Assembly: GCA_950295325.1 (NCBI GenBank)
Contig: OX485807.1
Location: forward strand, 32,089,666 to 32,149,665
DNA length: 60,000 bases
Direction: 5' to 3'
Source: Polytrichum commune
Lineage: Eukaryota > Streptophyta > Polytrichopsida > Polytrichales > Polytrichaceae
Of the stretch, positions 21,590 to 34,364 are shown piece after piece (within the stretch, counting starts at the first letter, position 1; each line of letters starts with the position of its first letter). The notes beneath the pieces were generated by a model. That model did no database searches, was not told where the DNA came from, and saw only the letters and a list, made by a program, of their open reading frames with translations. Position numbers and translations under genes: made by a program.

Positions 21590-24500
21590 AGTGTCTGCTT
21601 CCTCATCGATTTACGAAACTGAGACTTTTTTGTGAACAAGCACATCAGTTGACATGACATACTTTAAAATCAAACTCGAAAATAAATTCTATTCACAAAA
21701 GCTTCAGCAATGTTTGCAAGGAGGTTGGTGTAGTGGAAAGCTCAGAAGTGTAAAGACGTATCTTTTGACCAGTGGTGTAAAATCATTCACTTGGCAGCTT
21801 TTGGTGCCCACGGTGACTAATCTTTTACTTAAATTTAATGCTGCCTCTGATATCCAAAACAAAGTCCTCGTAATAAGAAGGCTGAGGTCAGAGTGACGCC
21901 CAAAGAGAAGGGAAAGTGGCAGTCCTTCAAAAGTTAAAGACCCCTCACGCCCTTCACAGAATAACAGAACTCTTTGAAGGCTCATTCCCCAGGTTTTCCA
22001 CATGTTTCCAAGGTTGTAAATTGCCCAAACTTCCTGCACAAAAATGAGTGCAGAATCATGAGTGAGGCTTTTCCACAAACCTCACATGAATGGGCTCATT
22101 GCGCATCAATCAAACAAGCGCAAGATCTCTCATCTCCCATAAATACTAAACCCTAAACTCTAAATTCTAAACCTAAGCCCATAAGGTGGAAAACATCAAA
22201 TTAAGCATCATATCCATTCCCATTCTCAAGTACTTAAGCTCTCACTCTTATAATTATTGCAGTATCCAAAATCAGAAGCTACAAACTCAACACATGAGAT
22301 TCATAGCTTGCCCAAACGCACCATGCATATTGCACATTTGGATCAGGCTAATCCCCTTACCTGTTGGGGTGGAATTTTAAATGCAGAAACACATCAGGAG
22401 ATTCGTCTGGACAGGTTATATAAGTTGAGGACTAGCAGCCGAATTTCTGTGTACACCATTGCTGTAGCAAATGCTTTGCATCAGTAAGCGACATTGTGAT
22501 CTGATAAGTATTTTCCTTTCCAACTTTTAGTTGAGCTAGGGTAATATCTGATCCAGTTGCCTCTGCCTTTGAATTTGAGAGAAAAAACTACTAGGCAGGA
22601 TTATGGATAAGCATATATATATGTATACATATATTTCCTACTAATGGCATCATGGGTGAACTTTGGGAAGTTTGGGGCCTACGTCAAGTCAGGCCACGGC
22701 AATACACAGACAGCCACTTCCAACAAATTCTTCCCCAAGTTGTACAATTGCAAGGACAATCGTCATGAGAATTATATGCTGAATCTGAATTGTATATGGT
22801 ATATACTATCTCTCCACATTCTTGCATGACGTCACCCATTCATCTCCATTGCCAGCCTTCTCTTCTTCAATGGGTCCCATCAGCTGCCAAGTCCATCAGA
22901 ATGCATGAGGTGACCTGTCGGCCATGCTTTTGATTTGAGCCTGCAATAATTTGGAATGCAACACTGCACCAACCCATCCGACAGTTGAACTCGGGTCCTT
23001 TTCCACCAGTAGATTCTTGAGAATGTAGCGCACTCCCGGCACATCACATCCCAACTCTGAGGCCATTCTTTGATTGGGTCGTTGAAAAAGGTATGAACTC
23101 TCTTCAATGATAAATAGTGCAAATCTGTGTGAGATTGAGCCTTCTATAGCTATTTCCTCATAATTCACGACGAATGAGCGGATCTAGGAAACAATGATTT
23201 AAGAAGCTTCTGTGATGTAAGACCTTCTTTTCCCGCTCATGCTCAACTAGTTCAAATTCACAGAAAACAATTCCATACAATCTCCTGTTCAACTGATGGA
23301 CAGCAACTTCGCATATTCAATTGGTCACCAAATCCTGTAGTCTCGCACTAAATCAAAATTCAGTGATTACAGTGAGATGAAAATACATTATATACACACA
23401 CACACACACACATATCAAAGAACGTGGCTTGCTTAAATTGCCAGATATAGTAGATACATCAACACTCTCCAGAGACATTTATCTTATTTGAATTTACTTG
23501 CTCTTGAAATCAAACATCAATTCATGAGGAAATTCGATGGCATCTACTTTATGCAACACATCCTGAAATACTCCCTCTACAGTAACCTTCTGGTTTCAGG
23601 AAAAAAACTATACATGATGAGAGATAATAAAATTGCATCAAACATAAAGTGACCTGCAACGCACTCGTTATGTGAAGCCACTTAAGTTGGATGCAAGCTG
23701 ACTACCAGAGATGCCACTCAACTTGAAAGGATTTGAAGGCCACCTGTCTTCACAAACCCACCGGTTCCAGCCATTTGGAGTTCTAAACACTGCAAAGTCC
23801 AGCTGCTTCACGCCTTCACCTGTTACTGACCAGTGCAGGCAGGTGCAAAGTCTATACTCGGAAAGCATTTGATGGTAAGCCTTTGGTGTCCTTCACAATG
23901 TGAAATGCTTCACCAGTGACAGAAGATTGAACACATCTTGTCCATCCGGGCCACACAGACAAGGATGCCAACAATCCAGTTCTTGCCTCTAATAACACCA
24001 GCATGTTCACCCTGGTCCTTGAGACCTTTTTGTGCAGATTTTGAGACACTACATGTGTTCACATCCTGGAAAATCTCTCATCACAGTTCTGTAAATTTGT
24101 TGTAGATTTCAGTATGAACATGGTAGAATTGGATACCAATATCCCAGACTCATAGTGCGACTTACATTGTCCGGAGTGACCACTTTGGCAGCTAGCCTAT
24201 TAACCTCTCATGACTACTATAAATCCAACAGCAGATAGACCTAGCATCATGTTACTGTTGTTTGGCAAACAAAGGTGCACATCAGCTCCCTTTCAGAGAC
24301 CACAAACTTTGTACATACTGTAGCATTGGTTCCTGCTGTAACTCTCCAATATATACCCTTGTATATGGTGCACAAATGCTATGTATTCGCCAATGCACCA
24401 AATAGATGCATAAGTGCAGAAAGATGCGAATATTTGAAAGTTCCAGGGTACCTGCAAGTGCGACAGCTGCTCCAACAAATTCTGCTGCAGGAACTCATGA

Positions 24501-25337
24501 AACAACTGGACATAGAAAATGGTGCAAAACCCTTCCCTCCATTCTAAAATACATGGACACAAAAGGGAGGGCAAACACTGTACAGATGAGGTGATTCAGC
24601 AACTGGCAAACAGACAGAAGATTTGCAAACAAGGATGCCAGCAGAGTCAACAAGAACGGTTGTTGAAGCAAAACAACTAGTGGCTCACAGACAAACAGAG
24701 GCAGGGAGAGAAGACGCCCCAACATTCTTGTCACCGAAACTGGCACATGCTCTTCTCATGGCTACACACAACCATTGTGGCATGTGGGTCATGGCTCCTC
24801 ACATTCTATATTAAAGGTCCTCTTCTAATATCCAGCCAACATCGGCCACAAGAATAAATACAGTACATCCACAAGCAATTACTACATGTAATGAGCCATT
24901 GTATGCTCTCTGCTGCAAATTCCAAAGTCTAAGAGAATGCATGCATTAGTCCAGCACTGCAAAGATATATCAAATTACTACAAGGATTAAAAACTAATGT
25001 TTTTCCACATTCCACACAAATAAAGTCGAGAACCATGTACGTATTCAGTCTCCCAACATTTGTTCCAAGTGTATAGACCATATGAAACTCAGAGGGTGAA
25101 CAGTGTAATAAAGAAAGAAAATACCGCAGGCTATTAAACACTCTGCAGGCTGGTCAGACAAATCTGATCAGTCTGTTGAATACTCTACAACACTCAACTT
25201 CAACCTCTTGGCATAGACAAAAGGCTAATCTACAAACAACCCAAGCCAGGTCCTATTCACAGTTGACCAAAAACTGAACCTTACTGTGAAGCTGCTATTG
25301 GTACAAACATCGGTCAAAAAGCAAGGAGGACTCCAAT
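21590..25337. other. Repeat-poor region downstream of the REVEILLE gene
   Basis: It probably includes the 3' untranslated region of the REVEILLE gene next to 25337, but no certain poly(A) signal was found. At about 22148 on the plus strand an AAACCCTAA telo-box sits just after a CATAAATA stretch, a promoter-like combination, and a 76-codon open frame (22257-22487) follows; no family is recognisable. Minus-strand frames at 22880-23168 and 23668-24049 look somewhat protein-like but have no known domain and may be untranslated sequence. An (AC)n tract is at about 23393-23413. Confidence 0.35.
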
Positions 25338-28300
25338 TCAAGGCCACCATGCCTCCACACAACTTGGATCTCCTACCAGGCCTGCTGGTAAACTAGGCAA
25401 ACTGGATAGGCCTAGGCTTGGTAAACTTGGTAAACTGGTTATTGCATACACATTATCTGAGTCTGTCAAAGGAGGTTGCAACGTGCTAGAAGCAGGAAGC
25501 ACTATAGGAGGTGGGTTGGCCATTGACACAGACTCAAGAACACCAGGAGAAGTAGGAGAAGCACCACTGATGAAAGACGATGATATAGCTCCACCTCCAT
25601 CATAGGGTTGCCTTCGTGGTGTCTGGGCATCTGTGGCACTATCAGCATATCCTTGCAGGATAGACGTCCTCTGCTGTGAATGACCAGAATCAACACTCCT
25701 TGGACTGACAAGATGTGGAGTTGGTGGCGGTGTTCCTGCTTGGCCAGATACAGAAGTAGCATCGTCCCCAGTGTCCTGTAGCACAAGAAATGGTTACTAC
25801 AAAAACAGTGGAAAATGCTGAAATATAGGAATCTGCAAGTCCTATTTATAAATGTCCAAAATATGCATCAGAAGGACATAGACCAAAATAGTCTTCCTCA
25901 AAGGTGGTCACAGACAGAGGAGTTTAGATATGATTTGGACATACTAAACGAGGTTGAGGACAGCTACAGAACAAACACAAACAAAGCTAGTCTCGCTCAA
26001 AGGTGGTAGCAGGCAAAGATAAAACTTGTTTGGACATACCGAACAGGGTTGAGGACAGGTTCCTGGCGTACTCGCAAACTCCTCTAGCCCAGTAGCCTTT
26101 CCTTCCAATCCAGTTTTATCATACACTGACAGAAATAGTTTCTGTTCAAATAAGAGACATTAACTAATCAGATTAGCCATGTGAGGGTCTTGTTCAGGAC
26201 TAGCAGACAATTTGAAAGGGTGGGTTTTGCAAACTGATGATAAACTTAAGGACTTTATTAAGAAAGTGCTCCCCAAGTAAATTGATTCTTACATGTTCAT
26301 CAAAGCCAGGGCTTGACAAGTTGATTGACAGGTTGCGCATCAAAAGTAATACCTGCCATGCACAAACATAAATGGTGAAGTTTATAATCATTAGTAGAGA
26401 CATGGAAAGGGAACCATATCCATTGTCGGGCACACCTGATCAATGTGAGACAGCTGTGCATGACAATGTTAAAAAAACTCAGCATGGCCTGCATGTGTTT
26501 AACTTGCCAAACACACCCTACCACAGTGCCAGGGAACATCCTACCAACATGCAATAAAAATCTGCTTAACAGGGTTGAGGACACTTAAAGTTCTGGTCTT
26601 GCCACTTGGTCAAACAGTGTCTCTATCAAAATCTCTGTCACATTGCTTAGTCATATAGTGTTTGTCAAGTTATTTGCCAAGTGATTAAGTGTCTTTGTTC
26701 TGTCTAGTGATGCATTTTGATGATATGATTTGTTTGACTGCACCCAAATCTCTATCAGGTCAGTGTTTATTTGAACAAAGACACTGACCTGATAGAGGTT
26801 TTGATGCAGTCGAACAAATCATATAATCAAAATGCATCACTAAGATCATCCTTACATATACAACAAAGACATCAACTCGTTGCTAAGGTTAGGTCACAAG
26901 TCCTTCATGAGTCCTCCAACATGAACAAATCTATGTTCAATTATCACAGAAATCCCCAAAAATTCAATCTTACCGTTTCACGGTCAATGGGAGACATTTC
27001 TTTCAGCTTTCTAAGATGACCAGACACTCCTGGATCAAAGACACTGCCAATAAACTTGTATACTTCCGCAAAGTCAGGACCAGCTGCAGACCAAAATCGC
27101 TGCGGTTAGCTTCAGCAAATCCACCAATAAAGGCCTCACTGCATGTAACACCAACATCCATGACAAAAGCATCCAAGTATTTGATTGATCCTTTATCTCC
27201 TGTCTCTATATCTCTACCATTATGATGGCCGTGATGTGTTCCTGTAGGAGAAGTTATCACATACAAAAGAACACCCCAACCAGGGCCACACATACAAATC
27301 AAGTGTAAAACCACAATGTAGTTGTTGACTAGGACAAAGTAAATACCTCGTATGCAAGATTCTGGCACAGCTTGACTTGTAGGCAGTACATTCTGTGGCC
27401 ACCCTCCTGCAGAACTTCCACTTATGCTGTTGCTTGATGCACGGACAGCATTCACGCTTATGCCTCCTAATTCTGGTTTTAGGACTGCATGCAACAACAC
27501 AAGGCATTCAGAACTGTGGGACAACCATCTCTTCAGCCACAATTATCTACCATTATTCAATGTTCAATAAAATATACCAAGGAATGCATAGATTAAACTG
27601 CAAACAATTGGACATCGTTAAAAACCTACAGTAAGCCCAGGTTCATGCTATTTCAGAGCTGGTAACCAACACCTCAGACCTAGAGAGTCAACATGAAGTC
27701 CACCCCAATATCACATTGTCATTCACAACATGTTATTGAGTACAAAGGATAAGGCCATAGCATGCAGTACTCCAGGTATGAACAGGTCACATGTAAAAGA
27801 CAATAGCAGTGTGAAAGGCATCATTCCTCCTTCCAACCCCTACATGTACTTAAAGAGTGCAAAAGGAGGGGCAGTGTCACCAATGCTGCACTCTAAATGG
27901 AAACTATGTCCCACATGTAACCAATCACACCTACATCTGTTGTTGGATCCTTCCAGGAGTATGACCTCAAGCCCATGAAGATGCAGTAGACCTTAAAAAA
28001 TTGCCAGAAGCCTAGTAATCCAAAGCTGCGGAGTGATATTGTAGAGCAAGAGCTTTTTGTAGGAGTATGAGAATCAGCTCAAGGTCGATACAACGAAGGA
28101 CCAAGAACTCACCAGGCGCATCACATGAAATACTTGCTTTAGGGGATACTGAATGCTGAACCCAGGCTGACACAGAAGGGCTAGCAGGAGACATGGGAGA
28201 CACATGAGAACCCGTGCCATAGCTAGAATCTGATGGTACAGCTTGTAACCTTAACCCATCCGAAACCTGCAATTGTGCTGGTACTACACATCCCGGCCAA

Positions 28301-30847
28301 GTATATGTACTTGTCAGTGCCTAATCCTAGAGGTACTCAGATTTGAGGAAGGTCAATCATCCTCCAGTTTCATTCTTCAAGTAGTTGCAATACTCACCCC
28401 AGGGATTAACCAGAGCCTCTCCTAGAAGACCTGTTTGGCCTCAATTTCATACCTTGGCAGCTTTGATAACCAATTTGCAACTACCTAAACTGACCATTCT
28501 CATATTTCACCATATCAAACTGGACAACATGGGATGCTCGGTGCAACAGAAAGCACCACAATATGCCCAATTACTTGATTGATCAAGTACCATTCAAAGA
28601 ATGGCTGACATGCATCAAATGAAGTTCTGCCAAATGGCCTGAATGCCACCGCCAATTGCTCCATCTGGTTTTTAGGTTCGTCAAACCCTTAAGTGATAAA
28701 GCAATGCTTGCACAACGAAAGACTTGCACCCACTCCTATGATTGCGATGACCTGGATTATGCATTTAGGGTTCCAGTACCTGTCCAAGTGATCCATGCCC
28801 CTCACTTTTCCAGCACACTACTAGACATTTAGTTACACAAGTGCAAATGGTGACTAGAATGTATGTCAGAAGTCTTACCACATTTTGGAGCCTTCTGTGG
28901 ATATGGTTGGGCTGACTTGCGCTTTGGCCGTGGTGGAGGCACATGCTCTCCAGTGCCATTCTTCTGAACCTTAAGAAAATATTTCTGTGCATGACTACGA
29001 ATCTGCACAGGTGGTTCACAGTAATAAGACTTGATAACTGCAGTGATCCAGTAACAAAAATTCATACCAGCACATCTTACTCCCAAAGGCCTTCACACAT
29101 TTACCTGTTCAAGAAAGGCAAGCACAATAGCAACAGATGGATAACAAAACCTCTCCTTCCATTTTGGGCAAAAGCCTGAATTCAAAAAGACAACTGGACT
29201 AACTTGGGGAATGTGATACAAACTGAGCTTCTTGAGGCAAGGAGACACATAAGCAAAATCTAAAGATCATGATGTACCTGTATTACTGTCTTTGACCCCA
29301 CAAAGGCCTCAATTTTCTTCCAATCACGATCAAATCTGTTGCAGATCAAAAAAGTGTGCTCAATCAGGATACCATTTACAGAAAAAGGGATTTCTGGTTG
29401 ATGTGAAATAAAGCGAAGTTCTTAATATTGCTGATAGTAATGAACTTCGACTGTCAAGTTAAACCTATAAAACTATCTTCTTCGGAAATGTATAAAGAGA
29501 AAGTCGTGTACTTGATCAGGAATCCTTCCAGCATATGGTGGAATTCAGGATGAAGTGAAAATGTGGAATCCTAGAAAATTATATAATGTAAAATACGTAT
29601 AGTATTTCAGTCCAAGATACCTTCCCCCTAAGAACCTTACAAGAAACCTTAGACATCTTCAAGGTACTAATTGGAACAGCATTTGGACCTAAACCTAGAA
29701 GTAATCACAAAACCGTAGTCTTAATGCCTCACAAAGACAAAACATTGCTGCAGAGGATAAATTGCTGGGGATTTCCCTCACAACGTCTTGTCATCTTATC
29801 ATCTCTGAACTTCAACAGAAAATGGCTTCTAAATTTGCACTGGGATTTAGATTCCTTGCCACACTCTGCTCATGCTAGAAACAATGTTTGACATGTTATT
29901 ACAATTCTAGGGCGTCAAATGCGGTTTGGCCCTCAGGAGGAAGAACAGAAATCAAAGAACCCCCAAATAGATTCCCATAGCAACCTTCGGAATGTGAAGG
30001 CAATATTATTTCTGATGAAAACTTCGTCTTGCCATACTCAAGTACAAGGTATCTAAAAACTAGTTGGAAGCCATATTCCAAAGGTTTCCTTATGCTGAAT
30101 AATACTGCCCATACCTCTCTCTCCCTACCGACAAGAAGCCTCCTGGATGGGCTGCAATTCTAAGCGGCTATCCGCCTACAGGTCTGCAATTAAAACTAAG
30201 TAGCTCTCGTGACATGGCATGCGAATAGAAGGTTGTTTCCAATGCTGGACCGGTATGTAGATGAATGCAGGGTATCACTAATGAACATCAATAAATGGCA
30301 CTAAAGAACCTACTATTTCGTAGGCATCACAAGGTGAGACAATCTTTGTATACCCGAGCTATTATTTGGGTCAATGCCATTCTAAACCATATTGATACTA
30401 GGGAGAGCGAATTTAACTAGGTTTGATGGTTCTTGCATGGTATATAGACCCGGATGGAATCGATAAAAAAAATTATCCTCAAATACCCACACCTTACTGG
30501 TATCAATCAGAAACTGTGATATCCTCGTTGTATAACGGTAATGGTATTAAAAAAAAAAGACGATATCAGTCACTAGTTTATTGTTTCCATCCATCTACCA
30601 GACCAAATTGAGAGTGATATTGATACTGTAGAAAGAAAGGGAGTGTTGAAGAGAGAGCAACTCACAGCTGAAGGGCTTCCAGGAACTTGTCATGCTCCTG
30701 CTCTGTCCAGCTTTCTCTTGACTTGGTGATAGTGTAAGGTTTTCGGATCTTTTTGTTGCCTTCTTCTGACAGTGAGACAGAGGTCATGCCAGGTATTGTG
30801 GAACCTGCCACCATAACACCTAGCATCTCCGCACTTGCAGCATTCAT
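25338..30847 (-). CDS. RVE: REVEILLE-type single-MYB transcription factor (LCL clade), ten coding exons
   Basis: Nuclear DNA-binding protein of the CCA1/LHY/RVE family. RVE8/4/6 members activate evening-phased clock genes through the evening element, but which Arabidopsis member this matches was not resolved. Coding exons, 5' to 3': 30847-30666, 29335-29278, 29002-28879, 28283-28113, 27484-27347, 27241-27218, 27083-26974, 26352-26293, 26141-26040, 25775-25338. All junctions are GT-AG and phases join cleanly, giving 468 residues; the stop is TGA at 25338-25340. Start chosen: first ATG of the exon-1 frame. The MYB repeat lies at about residues 43-93, with W47 and W66 and SHAQKYF at 83-89, then VPPPRPKRK at 101-109. 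The clade-specific C-terminal block spans about 234-298 ([18 protein letters not shown], then [15 protein letters not shown]). A serine/proline-rich tail ends the protein. Exon 6 is uncertain: an alternative donor after 27140 keeps phase and gives 494 residues with a 57-nt intron. Confidence 0.92.
26706..26841. repeat. Near-perfect 61-bp-arm hairpin in REVEILLE intron 7
   Basis: Arms starting AGTGATGCATTTTGAT and ending CTCTATCAGGTCAGTGT are inverted copies with only a handful of mismatches, around a ~14-nt loop (TTATTTGAACAAAG). It lies entirely within the intron between exons 7 and 8. Either a small palindromic transposon or a microRNA-like precursor carried in the transcript. Confidence 0.85.
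30345..30500 (+). repeat. Dispersed repeat segment in REVEILLE intron 1
   Basis: Aligns with 10180-10310 (TTGGGTCAATGCCAT, TACTAGG, GGTATATAGACCC, ATCCTCAAATACC). Intron 1 is by far the longest coding intron (about 1.33 kb), and this insertion accounts for part of its length. Confidence 0.55.
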
Positions 30848-32250
30848 GTGCAGCTTATGCAGATCTGTCTGTATCCTTTTGCCTCGATTGTTTGTATCTT
30901 CAAAAAAGAGATTCCTAGTAATTTAAACTTCCAACCCTACGTCTTTATAACTGCCTCAAATGTCGTTGTTTGCTTCAGGGCTCCCTTGCGAGGTCCTTTT
31001 GTTTGTATTCGCAATTGCAATAAGAAATGTATGGATGGAACGACCACAGCTCCAAAGGAAGAACAGTCGTAGAAGAGATCCGCTGCCCTGTAACATACAA
31101 ATCTTTTAACACATTATGAACTTGCTTGCTCCCCTCTTGCAGAAAATTTGTGTAAGGCCTTCAGTATTACACAATCTTGACAAGAACACTTCAAAGTAGT
31201 CATTTATCTTCCATAGGTGACGGAATCTCAAGAAGGACAATTTGAAGAAACCAGAAAATGAACGGGATTCAGGTGACCTACACTTGGAAGTCACCAACTA
31301 GAGCTTAAGATAGATCCGGTTTACGAATCCCTACTGGTTCCCAAAGCACGCCAGAAAGAGCGTCGAATTCCCTGGTGAAATGAATTCCTCTTCAACCAAG
31401 GGTGAAACAAACATACATAGTCAGCGGCCTCAGCAGAACCTCAGAAAGAAAGCGAGCCTCAAGATGACTAAAGAAGATCTTGTGCCTACCTAACACTGAT
31501 CATCAAATCTAACTAGACGTCGCTCCACACAAACAGAAAAAAAAAAAAAATAACAAAAACACTACACACTAAACACAAACCTCGAAGACCACAGACCATC
31601 ATCAACCGAGACAGAATTGCTTCCAGTCAACCAACACAGAATCTTCAGCTTCTCGCATTTTTAACTAACTCAGATACCGATTGCTCTACGCATAGATGAG
31701 CCACAATCGAGGCACCGAGAAGGAAACCGCAATCCTCAGCTCCAATCGAACGCAAAGCACACCTCGCAAACTAGCCAAAACAACACTGAATTTTTTTTAC
31801 TTTCCCGCGCAACTGACCACAAAACAAATGGATCTCACGGACGGAGAGGAGAGGAGGAAGAACGCAGACTGGACAGGAGAGGTGACGAACCTTGATAGGA
31901 GGAGGAAGAAGAATTTACAAGAAGAAGCGGCGGTGCCGTCGCGGGAGAGGAAAAGCATAGATAGCGATTTGGAAGAAGAGAAAGTTGAAGTTTTGGCAAG
32001 GGTTTGGAGCTGCTGGTGAAGCTGGGGGGGAAGACGTGGCCCAAGGAGAGGTTGGAGACGAAGAAGTTGTTGCCGCATGAGTGGCGAATCGTCGCGATGG
32101 TGGAGCAGATCGCATCAGGCTGGCCAGTTTGCGAGGGGACAACATCAGCCATAGCTGCCAAGGCGGACTTGGCCATAGCCATAGCCGCTCTTCCCTTTCC
32201 CGGCCCCACCCCTCTATCCAACGAGAGAGACGACACATACTTACCAAGGT
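30848..32250 (-). promoter_or_regulatory. Probable 5' leader and first untranslated exon of the REVEILLE gene
   Basis: On the minus strand 32250-31891 is C/T-rich, typical of a plant leader, and ends in a possible donor (CAAG then GTTCG at 31891/31890). A possible acceptor (TTACAG) lies just before 31087, from which sequence could run into exon 1. Several ATGs in the first part open frames of up to ~167 codons (for example 31835-32338), which, if transcribed, would be upstream open reading frames. The protein-like translations are low-complexity Ser/Pro runs and I do not treat them as genes. Exact transcription start unknown. Confidence 0.4.
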
Positions 32251-32279
32251 AACAAATCCACCTATTACCCCCAGGTAAA

Positions 32280-32950
32280 TCCATGTTTACCTCAGGTGAG
32301 CGCATATTTCCCCGCGCCTCCCATCGTCTCCTGGCCACATGGTTGCGAACTCTGGGGAGCGCGTTCTATTCCTCCAGCCAATCAGGTCCCTCCCAACAAG
32401 CGTTCTCAGCCCTCGGGGAACGAGCCATATTCCACCACGAGAAATTACCAGGCTCCTCGGCCACGACATCTTTACCAGGAAGAAGGGACCAATTACCAGG
32501 CCACACGATGGGGAACTCTAGGGGAACGTGCTCCTTATCAGAGAGCGTCCCCGCATCTCGGGGAGCGTGCCGTTTCCAAGCACGGTAATTCTAGGAAGCA
32601 CCATTTTCTTACCATGGCGCTCACTACCAATGGGGAACGTGGGGACGTGAAAGATAGCAACTAGGAACTTATTACTGCATGCTATCCCCCGGGGAACCTG
32701 CTAAACTGTATTTTAAGCACGATATAACTATACATATACAGGGCACGCCACTTGGACCGGTATATGCCAGCGTGTCACCGGCTTGTAACAAAACTGGTCT
32801 TTAAGGCAACCTCGCTGACTAGGACCCCCACGTGGCGAGCATATAGCGGGCACTACGGAAGCTTCGGGACCTCGCCCCATGCCCTTAAGTCGACGTCCCG
32901 AACGTTCCAGCCCCTCGTTCCAGCTTCACGTTGAGGTCCTGAATGGGGAG
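32280..32950 (-). promoter_or_regulatory. GC-rich probable promoter with repeated GGGGARC motif
   Basis: GGGGAAC or GGGGAGC occurs seven times on the plus strand (starts 32354, 32415, 32510, 32521, 32560, 32632, 32691). 'TTACCAGG' recurs three times between 32446 and 32500. CpG is frequent compared with the AT-rich surroundings. The position immediately upstream of the REVEILLE leader suggests a promoter-proximal degenerate minisatellite. No TATA box can be assigned. Confidence 0.4.
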
Positions 32951-34364
32951 GACAGATGGCGCATACGGGTTGGTGGATTAGTAGTGGCGGCTCCGCATTC
33001 CAAGCTGACAAATAATATATACCTTCTTGTGCATATACATAGGCCAACTTTTTTACATTACGTTAGGCCCATGGGAGCCGAATCAAGCAACCCCATTGGC
33101 CAAGCCCCTTGAAATTGGTCCAAAAGACTTTACATTCACAACTGGCTTGGATGCTTGGAGGTTTGGGGTTTTCCATGTTCTCCCCCAACTTCAATCAATT
33201 AGATTTACACGACGAAAGTTTGTGTTCCATTAACAAATCTACAATGAAGCATCAACTTAAATTGGATTTACTGTGGTCTAGTTATGATTGTCAAAAGTGT
33301 ATGTACATTGATACATAAGTTCTTTCAATCGTGTTCACTGTAGAATTGGAGCAGTCAATCAATTTTGAAGACATAATCTAATATTGTTCAAACATGTGTC
33401 CTTGATGTTTGTTCTTTGATCTTTACCTAAACACACACTAATCAAATATAGGAGTCCAATTAGAAAAATAAACTAAATTACACCCACGTACCTTATATAT
33501 GTGTGCATATTTAGTGATATATTCAATCATCAACCTTGTGGATTTCTAACTTGGATGGCATAATTCATAGGCACCCAACTCCAAGACAAAACAAATGTTC
33601 TCTTTCTATTTCAGACTTTGCATGAAAGGGAGTCTCTAACTTATGATGATGATTTGTAGTATGTATTTGTAATCTTGCTCTATATGCTTAATAGTGTAAT
33701 CCATAAAGTAAAACAGGTGAAATCATGGGTTAGTCCCAAACACAAAATGTGGTGTTGGGCTATTATATACATATACATATATTCATAACTTGTCCTACTA
33801 GGATGGGTTGACCAAGCTAGCCTTACATAGGCTGACTGATATAGGATTTAGGATAGCGGGTCCAATGCGCATACCCTATTTTAGATTTTTAAATCCTCTC
33901 AAACATCTTGAGGTAAAATGAAGAGATCCTAAAAATTTCACCCAACTTTCAAAATAGAAACTCCAACGCACGACAAGCTAATGAGCTCTTCATAGAAGGT
34001 TTCTCAAAGAAGGATTATTCCCACGGTTTTGTCCCTCATCGAGGCGACTTTACGGATAACTCTAATTGGTGCCGATAATGCCCCTTGTTCATCATGATGC
34101 AAAGCCTTTGAACAACATAAACCAACGGGTCAAAGTATAGAAGATGCACGAAATTCAAGATGATCATAAGCCACTTTGTTTTCCCTTAATTTAAGTTGTT
34201 GCCCAGTTGTATGGATGTGTACATGGGAAGATTTGTAGGGTACAATGTGTAAGTTTGGTAACAAGATAACATCATGTTTTATTATAGTATCAGGTCACCA
34301 TATGACTTCGTTCCAAAGTTAGATCGCCACTACAAATGTATAAAATGCCCCTTCATGGGCCCAA
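32951..34364. other. Intergenic, nothing recognised
   Basis: AT-rich, with no coding frames that resemble a protein and no inverted-end element found. Confidence 0.45.

Noticed and set aside
28273-28283. Starting REVEILLE exon 4 at the more obvious TTGCAG acceptor
   Set aside because: That junction shifts the frame and meets a stop within about 15 codons; the TAG acceptor 11 bases earlier restores the conserved frame.
31835-32338. 167-codon minus-strand open frame next to the REVEILLE leader
   Set aside because: Serine/proline-rich low-complexity translation of a C/T-rich leader, overlapped by another long frame; no family features. Kept only as possible upstream open frame.
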